The position numbers and the translations under genes are program-made. The notes under the pieces were generated by a model, which ran no database searches, had not been told where the DNA came from, and saw only the letters and a program-made list of their open reading frames with translations. 64,000 nt of DNA from Misgurnus anguillicaudatus. Lineage: Eukaryota; Chordata; Actinopteri; Cypriniformes; Cobitidae. The DNA lies in assembly GCF_027580225.2 (NCBI RefSeq), contig NC_073352.2, forward strand, positions 2,482,501 through 2,546,500, written 5' to 3'. Shown piece by piece: positions 12,221-23,745 of the stretch; position 1 is the stretch's first letter, and each line of letters opens with the position of its first letter.

Positions 12221-12836
12221 AGCATTCATCCAGACTCCACACTGGAACATTCATTTAGACTCCTCACTGGAGCATAAATTCACTCCTTACTAGAACATTC
12301 ATCCAGACTCCTCACTAGAGTATTCATTTAGACTCCACACTGGAATGTTCATTCAGACTCCACACTGGAATGTTCATTCAGACTCCACACTGGAATGTTC
12401 ATTCAGACTCCACACTGGAATGTTCATTCAGACTCCACACTGGAATGTTCATTCAGACTCCACACTGGAATGTTCATTCAGACTCCACACTGGAATGTTC
12501 ATTCAGACTCCACACTGGAATGTTCATTCAGACTCCACACTGGAATGTTCATTCAGACTCCACACTGGAATGTTCATTCAGACTCCACACTGGAATGTTC
12601 ATTCAGACTCCAACACTGGAATCTTCATTCAGACTCCAACACTGGAACATTCATTTAGACTCCTCACTGGAGCATAAATTCACTCCTCACTGGAACATCC
12701 ATCCAGACTCCACACTGGGACATTGATTTAGACTCCTCACTGATTCAAACTCCTCCCTGGAGCATTCATTCAGACTCCTCACTGGAGCATTCAATCAGAC
12801 TCCTCACTGGAGTAATCATTGAGACTCCTCACTGGA
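12221..12836. repeat. 25-bp satellite array, second block
   Basis: Near-perfect units of attcagactccacactggaa plus tgttc (25 bp) from about 12325 to 12600, with degenerate edges. Since 25 is not divisible by 3, all three frames stay open with a 75-bp coding period. That yields long repetitive but meaningless open frames. Confidence 0.95.
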
Positions 12837-13618
12837 AGTATCTCCATCATCAAGGGGAAGCTGTCAGACCACCGCTTCCATATTGGCGAGGAACCCATCC
12901 CAACTCTCTCCGAGAAGCCAGTAAAGAGCCTAGGTCGTTGGTATGATGCCTCCCTTTAAAGTCAAGGAGCAAGTAGAGCAGCTTAGGAAGGAGGTAGCCA
13001 GTGGCCTGGAGAACACAGACGGAACCCTGCTTCTGGGCAAGCTGAAGCTCTGGTGCATGCAGTATGGACTACTTCCACGTTTGCTGTGGCCACTAACCCT
13101 CTATGAAGTCCCGCTCTCAAAGATAGAAAAACCGGAGAGATTGGTCAGCTCATATGTAAGGAAGTGGCTTGGCCTTCCCAGGTGCCTTAGCAGTTTTGGA
13201 CTTTATGGCAAAGGGATGCTACATCTGCCCATTTCCAGTCTGGTAGAGGAGGACAAGTGTGCCAAAGTCAGACTGGAGATAAAGCTACTGGATTCGAGCG
13301 ATCCATTTGTAGCCCAACCTGCCCTCATCTTGGCCCCCAGTAAGAAAGTGGACCACATTGGCTGCAACTGAGCAGGCAAAGGCAGCACTCAAACACAAAG
13401 GCATTGTGGGTTGAGTGCAAGAGGGGAGAAGTAAGACCACTTGGGGCCAGTACACCAGTGGGCCCCTCCATCTCAGAGACGAAAGATGGTGCTCCAGGAG
13501 GTACGTCGGGAGGAGGAAGCAAGAAGGTGCGCCCAAGCTGTGGCAGGCAAAGCAAGGGCAGTGGATGGCATGGAAAGGAGTGGAGAAGAGGAAGATCTCC
13601 TGGAAAGAGCTATGGGAG
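12837..13618 (+). pseudogene. LINE reverse-transcriptase C-terminal fragment, copy 2
   Basis: Nearly identical to copy 1, with the same two boundaries against the satellite. An extra T near 12955 shifts the frame early on. It then reads KVKEQVEQLRKEVASGLENT and, later, YVRKWLGLPRCLSSFGLYG as in copy 1. The shared edges show that fragment and satellite were duplicated together. Confidence 0.75.
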
Positions 13619-13935
13619 AGCATTCATCCAGACTCCACACTGGAACATTCATTTAGACTCCTCACTGAAGCATAAATTCACTTCTTACTGGAACATTTAT
13701 CCTGACTCCTCACTAGAGTATTCATTCAGACTCCACACTGGAATGTTCATTCAGACTCCTCATTGCAGTATTCATTCAGACTCCTCACTGATTCAAACTC
13801 CTCACTGGAACATCCATCCAGACTCCACATTGGAACATTCATTTAGACTCCTCACTGATTCAAACTCCTCCCTGGAGCATTCATTCAGACTCCTCACTGG
13901 AGTATTCATTTCACACTCCTCACTGGAGTATTCAT
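13619..13935. repeat. 25-bp satellite array, third block
   Basis: A degenerate continuation of the 25-bp units after RT fragment 2, ending near ggagtattcatttaat. Confidence 0.9.
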
Positions 13936-14151
13936 TTAATTGTATTCATGTATACTTAAAATTCCAACAAGCTCATAGATTCCAGAAGATTGTTTCACTA
14001 TCTACTAATTAAACAGTTTAGAGGTGATTAAGTAAACTATTGAATTGTTAAAAATATACTAACTGACCATTGGATAAGACACACACCTTTGGTGTGAGAG
14101 ACCCGGGTTTGAATCCACAGTGACACACCATTGTGTCCCTGAACAAGACAC

Positions 14152-15303
14152 TTAAAGCTCAAGTAACACATGCTGTTTCTGCATTTTTTATGTTAATCTG
14201 GAGAACCTTTAGCATTACATCCTTTATATCTCCGAAGAGTCTTTAGTTTAATCAGATTTATAAAAGAAAGATTAGCTTTACCGAATCTTTCCTATAACGT
14301 ACGAACAAATGAAGAAGGAAAAGTTATACCGTGGGAGAAGCGAGTACGAGTTATGCAACACTATACATAGGGCTGGAGATATATCGAATACGATTGTCAT
14401 GTGCGTCTCGTCAGTAATGCCAGTTCCCTGATCAGTAGCAAATCGCCACCAGCCGCCCCCAGACAGAGCTGCATTCACTACACAGAGCCGTAGTTCACCG
14501 ACAAGCCGGGCCGTATCGCATTAATTATCGCAGGCGATACGTTAATTAATTAATGCAAAATTTCCCCAATTGTCAGCGAACCACGGCTCCTCGCAGCAAA
14601 TGCCGCTCCATCTAAAAGCAGGTGATGGCGATCTACCACCAATCAAGGAACCGGCTACACTGACGAGACGCGCATGACAATCCCCAGATATATATCTCCC
14701 AGCCCTAATATACAACACTGTTTAACGTATGATTCATTACATGTTAGTGTCATTTATATAATATGCACGCGCCTATTTACAACATAAAACAGAAGTCTTA
14801 ATTACCGCATGCAACTCGTGACCCCGTTGGGAAAATCCAGTGCACCAAGCACACACGCAAAACTCCGCTGCTACTCCGGATAATAAACTATATCCATTGT
14901 TTTCATGAGGCTGACTTTCTTCTCCTTATATCCAAAAACACACCACGTCTTTCGTGCCATTGTTGAGTTTTGAAATTAAACAAAGCTGTGTCGCGTGATA
15001 TGATGTTTGCAAGTTCTAGCGTCTCCCGCTGATTGACAGGTGGGCGGGGTTTTCCGGGGGAAGTGCCCATAAAAAGAAGTGATACGTATAGAACCCCCTG
15101 AAACGTCAGCTGGACCTGTAATCGAAAAAAAAAAACTTTCCCAAACTTATACAAACCCTGGCGAAGTGCATTTGACACAGAAATACTCTGTAACACGCCA
15201 AACGGCTTTTTTGACACTTTGTCTACGTTTAGCACGAGGAAACAACTCTATAACTGTGTTAATAAGTCAGAATGCTTGAAATACCATTGAACCACCCCTT
15301 TAA
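14152..15303. mobile_element. TTAA-flanked DNA element inside a SINE
   Basis: TTAA occurs at both edges (14152-14155 and 15300-15303), as expected for piggyBac-type target duplication. The ends show only weak inverted similarity. A foldback MITE lies inside it. Confidence 0.6.
14368..14707. mobile_element. foldback hAT MITE
   Basis: A 340-bp imperfect palindrome. The left end tagggctggagatatat pairs with the right end atatatctcccagcccta, and the arms share tgtcatgtgcgtctcgtcag-like sequence. The flanks share only tataca, so the target duplication has decayed or is imprecise. Confidence 0.75.
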
Positions 15304-15400
15304 CCCCTAGTTGCTCAAGAGGCATGCAACCTCTGACATATATAGCAATTGTAAGTCGCTTTGGATAAAAGCGTCAGCTAAATGAATAAGTAAGTAAGAA

Positions 15401-16113
15401 CTAGTACATGCCCACTTACCTGCTCTATAATATGTGAAAAACAGTACAGCAACTCAGTAGTATGGCCAACTGCACAGTAATTATAAAACAATAGGTAAAA
15501 ATTACCCAGGTGACCTGCTGCATCTACAAATTCTTATGTGTCAATCCGATAAGATACTTTGCAATCCGTTAAAAAGACTACACAATGCTAAATGCAAAAA
15601 TAAAATGCATCAATCCATAATGCATAGTGAAAAAACACCTATTGTGCTTTCCTCCATTTTGCATACATTGCACACGATAAAAAAAGGTAAAGCACAAAGC
15701 CAATGTTATAAAACAAAGAGAAAATTCTTCTTTAAATGGCTGACCCCAAGTAAAACTGGATTCAAATGGTTGCAAAGCACCTAAAAGGGCAAATACTGTA
15801 AAAGAAACCGGTGACACCGCACAAACCACCCAAATGAATACATATGACTTTAAAATACAACTTAAATGTCTCGATGCTCATGCAACACAGAGTAAAAGCT
15901 GAGGCTTCACTTTATAGAGATCAGTGTTTTAAACAGTTTTCATTACAACATAACTAGTTTTGATGCCTTTGCTTATTACCTATTTTACCTTGTTAAGGTA
16001 AGCATTACAAAAGCCCCTTACTGAACTGCAGTAAGAAACTTTCACTTCCAAATTCCTTTAGCGGTCTTTGGATGCTTGAGACAATAGCCATGCAGAACCA
16101 CTGTTATCATAAA
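15401..16113. other. intron stretch, nothing recognised
   Basis: AT-rich intron sequence without exon or transposon ends that I can support. Confidence 0.5.
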
Positions 16114-17050
16114 CCCCATTCACACAGACCTCTGGTCCCAGAAAATACCCGTAAAATTGCCAGACAAGCGTCTGTGTGAACACAAACTCGTCCCGTTAAT
16201 CTTCTGGGATCGTTGCCGGAAAAAGGACCTAGTCAGATACACAGATAACCCTCTGTGTGAACAAGAAGCCGAAAGAATGCCGTAATGGGCGTGTCATAGT
16301 GAGGACGCACGCATCATCACAACAAAAGTTATGGTTCAGCTTCTTAAAATGAGAGATAATATGCATATAAACATTCACCACGAGAAATGTTGCAAACTAT
16401 ATTGACACATGTGCCGTATCATGGCAACATGAAGTTGGTTCAACTCTTTAAAATGAGGGATTTACAACATTCACGACGAGAAATGTCAGCAAACTGGACT
16501 GAAGCAGATATCAGGTAAGTTAGCTCGTCACTTTCTGCGTTGAAACAGAGATCATTCAGCATCATAAAAGAATATCGCGTCACGTGCTCATTTGAGCTAT
16601 AATAAACGAAAATACCCGCGCGTCATCCCAACAAGACATATCGTTCAGCTCCTCAAAATGCGGGTTTTAAATGCATATAAACAATCACGATGAGAAATGT
16701 CTGAAAACTGTATTAAAGCAGAGATCAGGGAGCTGGTCATATCCACTCTGGAGCTGAGATTATTCACCAGCATGAGATCAGCATGGGAAGCTGAGATCAT
16801 TCCTTTATAATCTTATCATAAAGAAAAATGCACGCGAGTGGTTTTTGGAGAGAGAAATAATATATAATATGCAAACTTTAGACGCTGCGTAGAAGAGAGG
16901 GCGGGACTTTCAATAGGTCACGTGTCTTTCCGGGACCATCAGATGCCGGGTAATCATGGCAGTGTGAATGAACAAAAAATCTAAGGATCCCGGAAAAATC
17001 CCGGATGCCTTTCCCGTGTATTTTACGGTATGTCTGTGTGAAAAGGGCTA
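16114..17050. mobile_element. DNA transposon with ttcacacagac termini
   Basis: The left end ccccattcacacagacc pairs with the right end gtctgtgtgaaaagggct. Inside, a motif with gagaaatgt and catataaacattcac recurs three times. The right end stops about 45 bp from CNH exon 26. The target duplication is not clear. Confidence 0.6.
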
Positions 17051-17095
17051 TAATGACTTTAACTCCTTATAATGTGTGCTTGCTGGTACACTCAC

Positions 17096-17245
17096 ATGAC
17101 TAGGCAGGTACAGATCGAACGGTGTGCCTGAATCCACATCAATGGCATGAAAACCAGAGTGAGATCCGTAGATGACCTTTAACCTCTGTCCATTCTCCAC
17201 TGTCAGGTCAACCGAGAGAGGCTTCTGAGGCAGGGACGTAAACGA
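17096..17245 (-). CDS. GCK-IV kinase, coding exon 26 (CNH)
   Basis: 150 nt, in frame at both ends (acceptor ttgggcag, donor gtgagtgt). It encodes [20 protein letters not shown], then [18 protein letters not shown] and [19 protein letters not shown] is nearer the MINK1 SFADLPHRPL form, while the rest fits any member of the subfamily. Confidence 0.96.
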
Positions 17246-17857
17246 CTGCCCAATACAGAAGAAATTAGTTAATAATTCATAAAATATAAACAGCATAAAT
17301 ATGATAGCCTTTTGCAAATCTGAAAAATACAACAACATAACTGATAAAGCAGGTAAGACATTGATTTAACACGGAGTAAACATCCTATACTCCCATATCT
17401 AGTGCCCAAGACAACATGAATAAAGCGTTTTAAATATAGATGGCAGAAGTTCATTTCAGAAATGGAGTAAGTCTCTCAGGACAACAGTGAAGTAGGACAC
17501 ACATTCTGAAGTGACCCATTTACGCAAACAAACCCAATTACTTTATCTATCAATACGCTATCCGAGTTTTAAGGAAAAATGTCTACACGAAAATGATACG
17601 CGATTAGAAATGTTAGACTGGATATCATTTCTTATATTAAATGGTTTACCATTCACCATTAAACAATAATTATGTAAAAATTCTCAGATTTATTTGTACT
17701 CAATGTTTAATTATTTTCTTTTAGATTTAAATATGAGCCGAAAATGTTTAAGATTTAGGGTAAATACAGGTTAAATGGGACACTGACAAATTTTTAGTAA
17801 CTTAAAATTTACTCACTGTATTGAATAATTATTTGACATCTTTTCTATAAGACTTAC
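17246..17857. other. short intron, nothing recognised
   Basis: Intron between CNH exons 25 and 26, AT-rich, without repeat ends. Confidence 0.6.
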
Positions 17858-17958
17858 CTTAAAAGCCATAAACTTGTGATATGGCTTGGGAGCCCATGCA
17901 TAGATCTCCACAGCATTCCTCAGAGCAATTACAAGGAACTTAATCTTTTCATAGCGAA
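17858..17958 (-). CDS. GCK-IV kinase, coding exon 25 (CNH)
   Basis: 101 nt, from acceptor tgatttcag to donor gtaagtct. It encodes [19 protein letters not shown] and [15 protein letters not shown], the conserved CNH segment ([14 protein letters not shown] in mammals). Confidence 0.97.
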
Positions 17959-18140
17959 CTGAAATCATGCAAAAACATTTGAATGAAATGTCGATCACTA
18001 GGTAAACACAATGTTCATCATTTTGGGTGTTCCCTAATATTGAACCCATGACCTTTTGCTTCTAATTGTGCCATGGCAACATTTATACAAGGGCCTTGTG
18101 TATAAATAAAGTCATCTTTAAAATATTGTCATTCACTCAC

Positions 18141-18275
18141 CTACTTTATAGCTGACACACGCCTCTAACTCTCCCACTGAGGTCCAGCCCTGCTTCTTCT
18201 CTACTTCTGGATCATTATGCAAGATCTTGTTTCTTAACCAGGACAGGTAGTAAAGCCTCAGCTTGTTTTTTTTAC
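18141..18275 (-). CDS. GCK-IV kinase, coding exon 24 (CNH)
   Basis: 135 nt, from acceptor atggaaag to donor gtgagtga. It encodes [18 protein letters not shown], then [18 protein letters not shown] and LEACVSYKV. This is near-identical to the CNH blade [18 protein letters not shown] of MAP4K4/TNIK. The run of eight A bases near the acceptor is a spot where sequence errors would matter. Confidence 0.96.
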
Positions 18276-19539
18276 CTTTCCATAGGAAATTATAAATAGA
18301 GTTTTATATCAGTTACAAACTTTAACAAAATGACAAAGCAAACTGACATTTGTTATAGTAACCAAGGCTATGCCCAGTAAAACAACACAGAAACTGATTT
18401 AATAATACAAAACAAGCAACTTTTCCACCAAGCATAATGTACCATAAATGTTTGATTAACAACATAAATATAACAATAAAGATACAACGAACACTATCGC
18501 TGGGATCACATTCAGAGTGATTTCTGACAAACAAATGTAAACGGCTTGCAATATTTAAAGAGCAACACAGATTGAAAATAACCTGTATTGCAGTGTGTCA
18601 TGTAGGTGTCCATCAATGTAAACAATGTGCAAAGTAGTAAAACCAAAAAGTCCACGATTAATAAAGTTATTGGCTTCTAAAGTAGGGAGTCGACTCTGAA
18701 TCGCTGAAATGAGTTGTCATCTTCAGCCTGTCTTTATCCACGTAACACGAACACTTTGCATAATAATCTCCGCCTACAGCCTCGCCCGGGAGACACGAAA
18801 ACCACGACCCGCCCACAGCCAGTCAGCGTGCAAACATCATATCAAGCCGTGCTCTCAGTCCGCGCCGTTTTTCACCACCAAAGAATGAAGTTATGAAGAA
18901 TCGGTGGTTACCATTGCTTTTTCAAGGAGAAAAGATACCCATATGGTTCAGTACCCAATCCACCTGGAACAACATGCGTCTCCCAACAACAACCTGCAAG
19001 TTACATACCCGCCTAAATAAGTGCAAAATGTGTCTCTCCTCGTCTTTTTTGCTTGGATTAATGATAAATGATGTGTATTGATGTCGTTGTTTAAACTCTA
19101 TACTGTCAGGGAGTCACGTTAGCAAGTCGCATGTGCACTTGTGTTTACATTTTTGCCATGGTCCGATTAGCATACATACTTGCTTAAAGAGCCAGTAAGA
19201 TGACAACTTCAAGCATCCTAACACTGTCCAAAAGTCCCGGACAACAGGTTTAAATGCATGCAAGGCCAAAAACACTTAAATTTTCTCAAAATATAAATTT
19301 AAAATTACCTCATTTCTCAGAGATCCCCAAACGATTCGTGTGAAGCCGTTCAACGACTCAGTCTGCCTAAACCCCACCTTTCAGTAGCCTACTCTGCTCT
19401 GATTGGTCAACTGACAGAGTGTGTACAAATAAGTACAAATAAATCACAGATTAGTCGCACAGACCACAGATCAGTGGCACAGACCAACAATAGTGCAACA
19501 TGTATTGACCTCGTGCTAACATGATTTACTGAGAAGACA

Positions 19540-20130
19540 TTGTCAACATCAATACACATCATTCATCATTAATCCAAGCAATAACAACGACGATTGAAAC
19601 TAACATTTTACACTCATTTAAGCATTTATGTAAACTAACCGAGTCATAGCAAAACTTTAAGTGAGCATGCGTTAGCAGTTTGCTAACGTGACTCTCTGAC
19701 AGTAAATTAACAGTTTAAACAACGACATCATTCATCATTAATCCAAGCAATACAAACGACGATCGATCGAAACTAACAATTTTACACTAATTTAAGCATT
19801 TATGTAAGCTAACCGGGTCATAGCAAAACCCTTAGTGAGCGTGAGTTACGTTAACCACTTGCTATCGTGACTCTGACAGTATATAGAGTTTAAACAACGA
19901 TATCATTCATCATTAATCCAAGCAATAAAAACAACTATAGACATTTAACACTCATTTAAGCATTTATGTAAAATAACCGGGTCATAGCAAAACCGAAAGT
20001 GCAGCATGCGTTAACCGCTTGCTAACGTGACTATCTGACAATGACATCATTCATCATTAATCCAAGCAATTAAAATGATGATACATTTTACATTTTTGAA
20101 GACATTTTACACTCATTTAAGCAAGTCTGT
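19540..20130. repeat. ~170-bp tandem repeat inside the inverted repeats
   Basis: The motif cattcatcattaatccaag recurs near 19558, 19729, 19902 and 20045, each followed by cactcatttaagcatttatg and a gtcatagcaaaac block. An inverted unit sits at about 19040-19130 and another at 21770-21860. Confidence 0.85.
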
Positions 20131-20356
20131 AGCTATAATCATACTTACAGGTTGTGGTTAGGAGACACATATTGTTCCAAATAAAGTGGGTACTGAACCA
20201 TCTTTCATTGCCAAACGTCTAAATCCCTCCGTTAAAAATTAATTTTAACCACTGATTCTTCACAGCCAGACAGGTTTAGTATATCCCTCCTTGAAAAAGT
20301 CTCCTTTGGTAGTGAAAACAACACAAACTGAAAACACAGCACGAGCCGATGTCTAC

Positions 20357-21443
20357 TAGGGGTGGCACGGTTCACAAAACCCTCGGTTCGGTTCGTATCC
20401 CGGTTCTATGGTCACGGTTCTCGGTTCATTACGGCTCTTGTTGTTATTTTTTTTTAACACTCCAGAAATGTATTATCTTATTAATGTATTAATTATCCAT
20501 AATTTAGGATACAGTATTAAAAAAAGTTATATCATGTAATCATGCACAAACTGAATTTGACTTTAAGCACATTATTGGGACCATCCCTGAGGAAAGCCAG
20601 GCGAGATTTTGACACAGCAAGAGGGAAGACATTGATGATTTCAACATGCTTTTCATTTATTTGGCAAAAAAGAGAATGTGTATTGCCATCTACATGAACT
20701 TTGTGTGCATTTTTAGCACACAAAGATAACTTGCATTCATCAAAATGCCAACTTTAGTGTAGCTTTAAGATTTATCACTGAAAGGCTGCTTAAATACTGC
20801 AGAGAGAATATGTGAACGAGAGAGAAACATAACGTTTACACCTGTAATATTTAAATCCGTCTCTTTTGTCCACTTTTGACCATTTCTGTCCTGATTACTT
20901 TAAGGGGCAGTTTATGAAATAAGATCGCGCAACTTTCACACGCTAGCAAAATGAAACTACGCGGAAATCAGCCGCTTTCGTTTTATCAACGAAAGGCTAC
21001 AAATAGCGCTGAATACGAAAAGACGTAAAACAGTGTTCATTACCTCAGATTAGATAAATGGTCGGAGAGAAGGCTGTTGCGTGTGGCTGTATCTATTGTT
21101 TTATTTCCGCTGTCATCATAGGTAACATGAAATAAAAAATGTTTCCACACACCAAACTTATACGACGCTGGCGCATCCTCCAACTGCGGGCAGACTTCTT
21201 TTTCTCTCCCTCTTGCCATTTCTACACGTAACATGACCGGCAGCACTCACTCTCCACACCAGTCACCTCTTCTTTCACGCTATTCGCGAAAGGGGAACAC
21301 GCTATCTGAGGTCACATACAGGGCACGAGGCTACATACATTGCGCATGCCATGAACCGTTGAACCGTATGACACACACGCGCTCCGAACCGAGACAAGCG
21401 AACCGAACGGTTCGGATTTTTTTCATGAACCGTGCCACCCCTA
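20357..21443. mobile_element. non-autonomous hAT (taggggtggcacggttc)
   Basis: The ends taggggtggcacggttc and gaaccgtgccaccccta are perfect inverted repeats. The flanks atgtctac and atgtttac agree at 7 of 8 bases. 1087 bp with no transposase frame. It is inserted between arms of the inverted repeats. Confidence 0.92.
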
Positions 21444-22404
21444 ATGTTTACACACACCAACTAGCTGTGGGCGGGTCACAGCCCTCGTTTCTCCCCCGGG
21501 CAAGGCTGCAGGCAGAGATTAGTATCTCATGTGACGTGGATGCATTCGTGTGACGTGTCAAATATCAGGAAGACTCACTCCCTATAACAACTCGTTTCAG
21601 CGATTCAGAGTCGACTCCCTGCTTTAGAAGCCAATAACTTTATTAATCGTGCACTTTTTGGTTCAACTACTTAACACGTTGTTTACATTGATGGACAGCT
21701 ACATGACACACTGCAATAAAGGTTAGTTTCGATTTTGGATCTGTGTGGCTCTTTAAATGAGTGTAAAAACGTTCGTTTCTGTCATCGTTTTTATTGCTTG
21801 GATTAATGTTGAATGATGTGTATTGATGTCGATAATGTCTTCTCAGTAAATTTGTTTTCAGTTAGTTATTTAATGCTATAAAACAGTGGTGTCAGGTCAA
21901 GATTGACAGCTGTTATATGCGCATTCTGCGAGAGCGGGGCCTTGATTTCGCCGCTTTACTTCCTGCTCACTACTGCAAAGACTGGTCCCGAAAACGCTAC
22001 TGTGCAGACTCAAGACCCAAGATGTCAGCGCCGTATCGGGACACTGACGGCTTCACTTTTCACCAAAGGAAGAGAGCGAACGGGAGTTGTCTATTTTTTT
22101 TACAGTCTATGGACAATACATTTTGCACTATTGTTGGTCCGTGACGCTGATCTGTGGTCTTTGTGGAGACTGTTTTAGTTGACCAATCAGAGCAGAGCAG
22201 GCCCTTGAAAGGCGGGGTCCAGGCAGACCGAGTCGTTGAATGACTTCACACGAATCGTTTGGGGATCTCTGAGAAATGGGGTAATCTTAAATTTATATTT
22301 TGAAAAAATTACAGTGTTTTTTGACCTTGCATGCATTTAAACCTGTTGTCTGGGACTTTTAAACAGTGATAGGACGCTTGAAATTGTCATCTTACTGGCT
22401 TTAA

Positions 22405-22986
22405 AATGACAGACGACATTGTGGAGAGGTCAGGAAACCCTGAATGATAAAAGGAATCCTTCTTTCAAAAATGGTTTAGAGAAAATGGATATCTTGAGAA
22501 CAACTGGTTTTACACTTGGCATGTGTGGGAAATATAAAAGTTATATCAGGCTGCTAAACATGTAACATTAAATTGCCTCAGGTATCCAGCACTGCTGCAG
22601 TGTAATTTGCTACGTAATGTTTTTAATTTTAATACACTGACTACAGCAATAGATAAGATGATAGATTACGCAAACTAGATTCACTATTGAATACATGAAA
22701 GGCAGCCTGCTGAGTACATCTGCTTTTTATAGCCACTGTAAATGCAACAAGAACAGCATATTGTGTTTACATGTCCAATGACACGTAAACTATTGCAAAT
22801 TTTTTAATAAAAAAGGGAAACCGAAAAAATTTGTAAATTCCATTAAAGGTAAATGATTTGCATGAATACTGTGATGCACAAGTAAGTTAATATAACATTA
22901 TCGTTATTGTACGATAGTAAGGATGCTAATGTAGTTATTGTTAGTAGTAGTTTTCTTTCTTTTGTTCATGAAAGTGTTGCATGTAC
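22405..22986. other. intron stretch, nothing recognised
   Basis: AT-rich sequence between the inverted-repeat complex and CNH exon 23. Confidence 0.55.
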
Positions 22987-23130
22987 CTGAGATGGTGATG
23001 AGAACATTAAGTCCTTCCAGTACATCCATTTGCTGAAAGCGCCTGCGGTTGATGAGAGAGTAAACTTTTCCCTGTCCACTGCGGTCCAGCAGCCACAGAC
23101 CATTCTCTGTGCCCACCAATAGATTTACAC
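22987..23130 (-). CDS. GCK-IV kinase, coding exon 23 (CNH)
   Basis: 144 nt, from acceptor actgtag to donor gtacatgc. It encodes [19 protein letters not shown], then [18 protein letters not shown] and [11 protein letters not shown]. It differs from TNIK/MAP4K4 mainly in GLWLLD for GLMLLD. A (CA)n microsatellite lies directly upstream at about 23133-23180. Confidence 0.97.
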
Positions 23131-23132
23131 CT

Positions 23133-23180
23133 ACAGTACACACACACGCACACACACACACACCCATACAAACACACACA
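23133..23180. repeat. (CA)n microsatellite
   Basis: Imperfect CA dinucleotide run directly upstream of CNH exon 23 in the gene's direction. Confidence 0.9.
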
Positions 23181-23745
23181 GTAGTGACCCTAAAGCATGG
23201 GTGGGCAAACTACGGCCCATGATCCACCACATTCAGCCCACCGGGCACTTTTATTCTGCAGGCCAGCAGTTTATAAATAATAAATATTTTTATTTAACTA
23301 TTACTCTATAAAGGTATTTTGTAAAGTATAATTATTATGAGGAGAACATAAATCATCTCATATGTGACCTGGACTACAAAACCAGTTATAATGGTCAACC
23401 TTTTTTGAGCCTTTTTACAGCTGGTCACTTCAGGCGTTTTCTCCGATCGGATAGACCAAGTCTAAATGACCCCGAAACGTTTTTGAGACGGATTTCAATC
23501 TGATCGCTTAAACCACTTCAGGAGGTGTTCTGGGACGCATTTCAAACAAAACGGGACATATGTAAATACATCTGGTTGAGGAAGCCACACTTTACTCCTC
23601 CCAAAATGTAAGCACATCACTCCCATGTTAGCTAGACATGAGAGCCAAACAAACAAAGATGACTCACTTGTTGTATTATAGAGCGACGACAGTGAGACAA
23701 ACTCAATTATATTAAACAAAGAAATTAAACTTTGAGAGTGTTTTG

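Larger units (their letters stand above)
14046..15400 (+). mobile_element. tRNA-derived SINE split by a TTAA element
   Basis: The head at about 14046-14151 has a box-B-like gggtttgaatcc and tgtccctgaacaagacac. The tail at about 15304-15400 has acccctagttgctcaag and gtcgctttggataaaagcg. The two halves form one fish SINE interrupted by the element at 14152-15303. Confidence 0.7.
18552..22404. repeat. interleaved long inverted repeats (A-B-A'-B')
   Basis: Arm A (18552-18718) is inverted at 21587-21758. Arm B (19184-19510) is inverted at 22115-22404. Both pairs start at ttaaagagc-type termini. Order A, B, A', B' is not a simple palindrome. It suggests two overlapping or nested copies of one foldback transposon family. 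A tandem array and a hAT lie between the arms. Confidence 0.75.

Noticed and set aside
12345..12726. Three overlapping repetitive open frames of about 90-120 residues
   Set aside because: They come from 25-bp tandem repeats read in all three frames. No start context or conserved domain.
14368..14707. microRNA-like hairpin
   Set aside because: The 340-bp palindrome has hAT-type tagggctg ends and is a foldback MITE. The arm length is far beyond a microRNA precursor.
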